Source: Leptidea sinapis
Lineage: Eukaryota; Arthropoda; Insecta; Lepidoptera; Pieridae
NCBI RefSeq assembly: GCF_905404315.1
Contig: NC_066294.1
Span: forward strand, 7,651,501 to 7,715,500
Length of the DNA: 64,000 bases
Direction of reading: 5' to 3'
Both the position numbers and the translations under genes were made by a program. Under the pieces are notes generated by a model. It searched no databases. It had not been told where the DNA came from and was given only the letters and a program-made list of their open reading frames with translations. Each line of letters opens with the position of its first letter. Within the stretch, counting starts at the first letter, position 1. This document shows positions 37,501 to 43,500 of the stretch, one piece after another.

Positions 37501-40500
37501 CTCGATATATATTTTATTAAGTTGATAGATGCCGATATTTCGATCCAATTGCATGAATCCTGGTCGCGGCGGACCTGTTATATGTTAATTACTATGTTAA
37601 AGTTCGGTGATGATAAAAGTTTAAAAACATACAATTATGATTATCCAATATGTGCGTTAAACTACTAGGGTTTGGTATTCAAAAAACTAAGGAGCGTATA
37701 ACAAGCGTGGCTGACTTCTTACGACTTGCCAATTAAAATGTTGTATCTCAAATAGATACATCATAGGATAGATAGATAGATAATCCATAGGTCGCTGGTT
37801 TATATCCGGCTCGAAGGACCAAAAAAATTTTGGGGCTAATGCTTTAACCAAAAATTTAAAAATTATAAAATAGAACTATGAGTTATGATAAATAAAACCG
37901 TTCCTATTGAATTATGAATGATAACTGACTTTATTTAATTAGGAAAATTAAATGCACGCGTTTATGAATCGCGGCAAATGACAATGAGAATGCTTACAAA
38001 AACATTATGTAAGGCTTACAACTTGCACACAGGCTGTTTCAATGAGCTGAAATAATATAATTTCAGCCGGAAGATGTCCATTGCTGGACTAAGTCCTCCC
38101 CCAACGACGATAGGCCATAGGTAAGAGCTGAGCAATAAGTAAGATAAAAAAAGATAAATAAAAAGCTTACTTTTTTATACATGCGCACTGCTTAAGCAGT
38201 AAGGCAACATACTGTCCCATGCTGGAGTCCGCCCCAAGTATAGACACTTGTAGCCCAGGCCGGGGAGGTTCAACCTTTGCAAGCTCCTTTGGCGCTGGTA
38301 AGGCTTTCTGCTCTGTGAGAGCAACCTCAACTTCTTTTACATTTTTGCCGGTTAAGCGAAATGGCCCTGTTATCAGATATGGGGTTAAAAAATTAAATAG
38401 ATGATAATATATTTTTTTTAAGAAAATAAGGGACGAGACGAGTAGGACGTTCAGCTTATGGTAATTGATACCCATTACAATGCAGTGCCGCTGAGGATTC
38501 TTGAAAAACTCAAAAATTCTGAGCGGGACTACAATTATTGCGCTCGTCACCTTCAGACATAAGATGTTAAGTCTCATTTGCCCAGTAATTTCACAAGCTA
38601 CGGCGCCCTTCAGACTGAAACACAGTAATGTTTACACATTACTGCTTGACGTTAGAAAAAGGCGCCGTGGTACCCATAATCTAGCCAGCATCCTGGGCAA
38701 AGAGCCTCCCACTTGTAGGTACATATATAACTATAAGGTATATTGGCTTGTTCGATGTAAAGAATAATTTGCATGGTCTTGAAGTTCTACTGATTAAACA
38801 CGGTATAAACGAAATAATAAATGCTATTTTAATAAAAACAAATATTTTTTTTATTAAAAACTAACTATACCAAAAATATAAAATTGCTGTTAAGCGCCAT
38901 GACACTTTACGCGCTTTCGAATTAAGTTTGAAAAAAAAGTTTATTAAAAACGCAAAAATAAATGTATTAAGTAGGTATAATAGAATTTTATTTCAAAAAT
39001 ATATTTAATTTTCTTCTATAATAGGGAATAAAATAATATATTGTAACAAGTATCTCAAATTCAGTGAACTAGAAAATGACGATCCGGAGCCGGCCGAAGC
39101 AATGTTCGTCAAGAAATCATTCGTTTCTAATGTTTTGCAACCAACAGCAAACCGTATATATAAGAAGTATCCGTCTGTGAAGACACTACTGGGTATTGGA
39201 TATAAAAATCGCTAATCTTGAAGAACTGTGTAAGGAAATTGGAACAGACTAAGAGCGCTTTCTCACCACGGCCGATCAGAGTCCGATCCGTACCCGTAAA
39301 CATTATACAGATCAATAAAACTCAGACTGAATTCTGATCCAATACCATTCAATTCAGGGCCCATTTTTTGGCATACGGCATTTAACGCGCCACAAAAGAG
39401 CATTCTCGTCGTTGGTCTCATTTTCAAAGCACTCATTCCTTTCAATCGGCGTCTATTTCTGGACGTTTAACTGGGACAATATATATTTGTATGTTTTTCA
39501 TCAATTAGTTTCGTACAGTTAATAATTATATCACCTAGCCAATTCAACCAATTACCCATTATTTAGCCGGCTAAATTTTAAACGTTTAGCTGGCTGGTTA
39601 AGCCTATGAACTATACTAGATGCCTGCTGCGCCCCCGGCTTATTCTATCGCCCCGCTACCTCTGTGGTCGAAAGCAGATCGGAATTTTGGGATTTTCGGT
39701 TCGGATGCAGTGCGCGAGCGTTTGTACAAATAATGGCTTCTTCGGTCCGCCAATAATCTTGTTGACGGAAAGAAATCGGATGACGGAAGCCGAATCTATA
39801 GGCCGACCCTTTATCTGAGTCCTCGCCTGCGGGGTACAGGGGCGCGGGGGTATGACGACGAAGAGGACTGAGACAGGTGCGGGCGGCGGGCGAATTTTGT
39901 AATCGCTCATTTCACTAAGCGCCCCCGCCACCCGCACCTGTCTCAGTCCCCTTCGTCGTCATACCCCCGCGCCCCTGTAGCGCGCAGGCGAGGACTCAGA
40001 TAAACGGTCGGCCTATAGTGCGTAAACTACCATAGAAATAGTTCGACTACTTCGGACTGAGTTTTCACGGATACGAAACGGACTTAGTGCGAAAGCGCTC
40101 TTATCCACTTATGGCATCTTCACTGGTCCGAAGAGATTGACAATTACATTCAAAACTCTGTTACATTCAAAGACAGACTATTTAAATTACTATATTGCCA
40201 TCGGTCCTTTATAAGTATGCGATGTTTCAATTCAATCTGACGTTTTAAAGTGGGAGAAAATTACGTTCAACGATTCTGTTACATTACAAGATTCATACAT
40301 AAATATAATATAAACCATAAAAATAAAAGTGATAGACAGACAGACTATTTAAATTACTATAACATTGTTATCGGTACTTTATAACGGCCGTTGCCAATAT
40401 ACTATCTATAGATAGAGATAAATTACTACCTTCTACTGTCAATGATTAGCTGTCAATAATCTGAAGCTGTCCCAATATACCCGATAAGTCATTCTAATCG

Positions 40501-43500
40501 CCATATATTGGGACGCGTGAATTGCAATTTCCATACAAACTTCTATCGCTCGTAAGCTATACGTCGTCCCATTGACAGACAGCGTGTACGGATAAGGTGA
40601 GTTACCGTCGATAAGTTTATTGGGACAGGAAAGTCAACGATAGTTATTTTATCTCAAGTAAGAGATAGACTGAATATTGGGAACGGCCGTAAGTGTGTGA
40701 TGTTTCAATCCAATCTGACGTTTTAATGTGGGATAAAATCGTAGAACAATTCCGTTACATACATATCAAACTAATAAAAGCGTAAACAATTTGTTATGTT
40801 TTTAAAGTGATAACCCTCACTTCTAGGATCCTAGATAACATATTGTTTAGATTTACAAGAGCGACATCTCAAGTCAATTTCCTAATATGCAAATATTGGG
40901 GTTGAGCAGGTTATCAACTGTAAAGTAGATCCTGTAGATGAAGCCACAGCCTAAAAGCAAACAGACTTTTATAACGAGGCGGTACTCGAACGGTTAGCTC
41001 AGTTGGTTAGAGCACCGTTCATAAAATTTTGTTTTTCAAATTTTATTTACTTCTGCAGTCCTAAAATTCGCAGATATATTATGACACTACATATTCAAAT
41101 CACAATGCAGATGTTAATAGGTCACAGCAATTAGTGGATTCAGCATGTTACAGAGAAGCAACTCGAAGTACTTACTGTATTCATGTTATTAGCGAATGCA
41201 GTATAATTATTCCTCTCGCGAACCATTGTCGCGATTGCAGCTCGGAATATTTCAAATTGTACAATATGATACGTTAATTAATGTCTGAAGTCGGAATTTA
41301 TTAAGATACACGGTACATTTAATTAAATAGAAAATACCGACATAACTCAAAAAAACTAAATAGTTAATTTTTAACCTTAAGATATTAATACAGAATTATG
41401 TGCCAGTGAACTAGCTCTATAAAACAAAGTCCTCCGCCGCGGTTGTCTGTTCGCAATAAACTCTGAAAAATTACTGCACCGATTGTCATGCTGTTTTCAC
41501 CAATGGATAGCTTGATTCTCGAGTAAGGTTTTAGTATATAATTTCTTTAGTTTTTGTACACATTAACGATATTTGTTGGAGGTTTTGGATAAAAATAAGC
41601 CGTCTGAAAGCTTTCAACGAAAACGCTGCATAAACCCTTTGAGATGTAACAAAATAATCTATGATAGAATTGTGTATCTTATATAGTTCTACAGAAAGGT
41701 CCGTGATGACTTTTGCAATTATAAAACGGTAATGTAACAGCTGTTTACCCAAATGCGATATTAATCCTTATCAGTTTATTAATACATATTATAAAATCAT
41801 TAATTTCCGGTGGCTTTAGAATTCATCATCCCCGAATACTTAGGTACATCATTTTGTTTTCTTTTAAAAGAATAGCGGTTGTGGGGTCAGCTAGTTAAAA
41901 TAATTGATGGCGTAAAACGTGACAACTACGGTGTAATTTTCTTTTCTGCACTTTTGGAATTAATAGTGTTATTTGGAGTAGGTAATATTAACAGAACGTT
42001 TAGGTTTAAACTATGAATAGGTATTCCGATGCAACAACAATCCGACGTATTATATCAAGGACGAAAATATTTTTAAGAACAGCTTAATTTATTTAAATAA
42101 AAACAGTTGCAACTAAAATAATTTTCAGTATTCAAGGAATTTACAGTATTCAAGGTCAAACGCGTAAATAAAACTTTGTGGTTAAACATAGGTATTAATA
42201 TAGGACGACCCCTATAGCCCAGTGGTTAGTGACCCTGCCTACTGAGCTAGAGGTCCCGGGTTCGAATCCCGGTAGGTGCAATCATTTATATGATGAATAT
42301 AAATGTTTGTTTCCGAGTCATGGATGTTTATATGTATTTATGTATGTTTAAGTAAGTATATTATATTAAAAATATCGTTGTCTTGTACCCATACTATGCT
42401 ATGCCTAGTTTTGAACAAGATAATTTATGTAAAAGTGTGTCAATATTATTATTATTATAAAATAAAATTGAAGTGTGCATTTGTTTTCAATACTAAATAC
42501 CAATATGGCAGATTTTTACTAACTGCATGTAAATTTACACAAGTTCTTTAGTAACAGCATACCAACTTTAAATTTTTTGTTTGCGCAAATGTTAAAATAC
42601 AGTATTGGCAGGAACAATTCGTGTATTTGTACATTTTTGTTCCTGCAAATCTCCGAGATATTGGCTTATCCGATATTTTACGAGAGTTTTCCTCCAGATT
42701 CCTGCGAGATTCAATAATTGAATAAGTAAAAACAGGGCAAATCGTGTTTATAGCTATAAGACTGAACAGAAACAACAGAGATGACCACGTAGTGGACATT
42801 GGGAGTACATTCTGTGCACCCGTGGACACCAATAGTGACACAGTGTCAGTGATACTGTGCTCGTTATCACGAGCCCAAGTCCGCGGTAAGAGGTGGGACG
42901 TTATCACGAACCCACCACACTCACCCTGATGAAGGAACTCCGAATGGTCCGAAAATAGTCGTTATCGACACCGAAAAAAACGTTAGTAAGGCCGTGTTAG
43001 TAAATAATTTAACAGAGATTCATTAAACTAATAAAAATTATTTTAACAAAAAAGAACCGACTTCAAAAACACTATTCCAAAACAAGATATAATATGCACT
43101 AAAAAGTATAAAAATAATTGCGTATTTTTATAAAATCTAATTAATTAATCTAATTCTAGTTACGATTATTGTTATTTTTGGAATCGGTGTCCTTCCGCCG
43201 CGACCCGCTCTCGCCTCTCGCCTCCTCACAACACAAGCACATCTCACCTATAACTATGTATGTAGATACCGACGAATTGAGAACCTCCTCCTTTTTTGAA
43301 GTTGGTTAAGAAGTTACAACAATTCGTTTCCCTTTCTTTCCTTCCCATAAAAATATCCCAACCCTTTAAATGTCATAATTTCAGGTAAGGTTATAATGCT
43401 TTTTTCTCTGGAGCAGTGCATTACCTTGTAATAAGAGTTGTAGCATTATAATCGTGGACTAAAGCTGTATCAAGTATAACATTTTTTACCTCATAGTTCG

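Noticed and set aside
38372..38577. N-terminal extension of the exon 2 frame up to an apparent Met
   Set aside because: Runs through an antisense SINE-A; the acceptor at 38367 and the matching phase of exon 1 place the real junction downstream.
42208..42285. tRNA-like sequence with perfect B box
   Set aside because: Followed by the body of a common lepidopteran SINE, and the cloverleaf does not close.
42760..43030. Possible Penelope-like or LINE coding remnant (HPDEGTPNGPK-type frame)
   Set aside because: The open stretch is short and I could not place it in a specific family from sequence alone.
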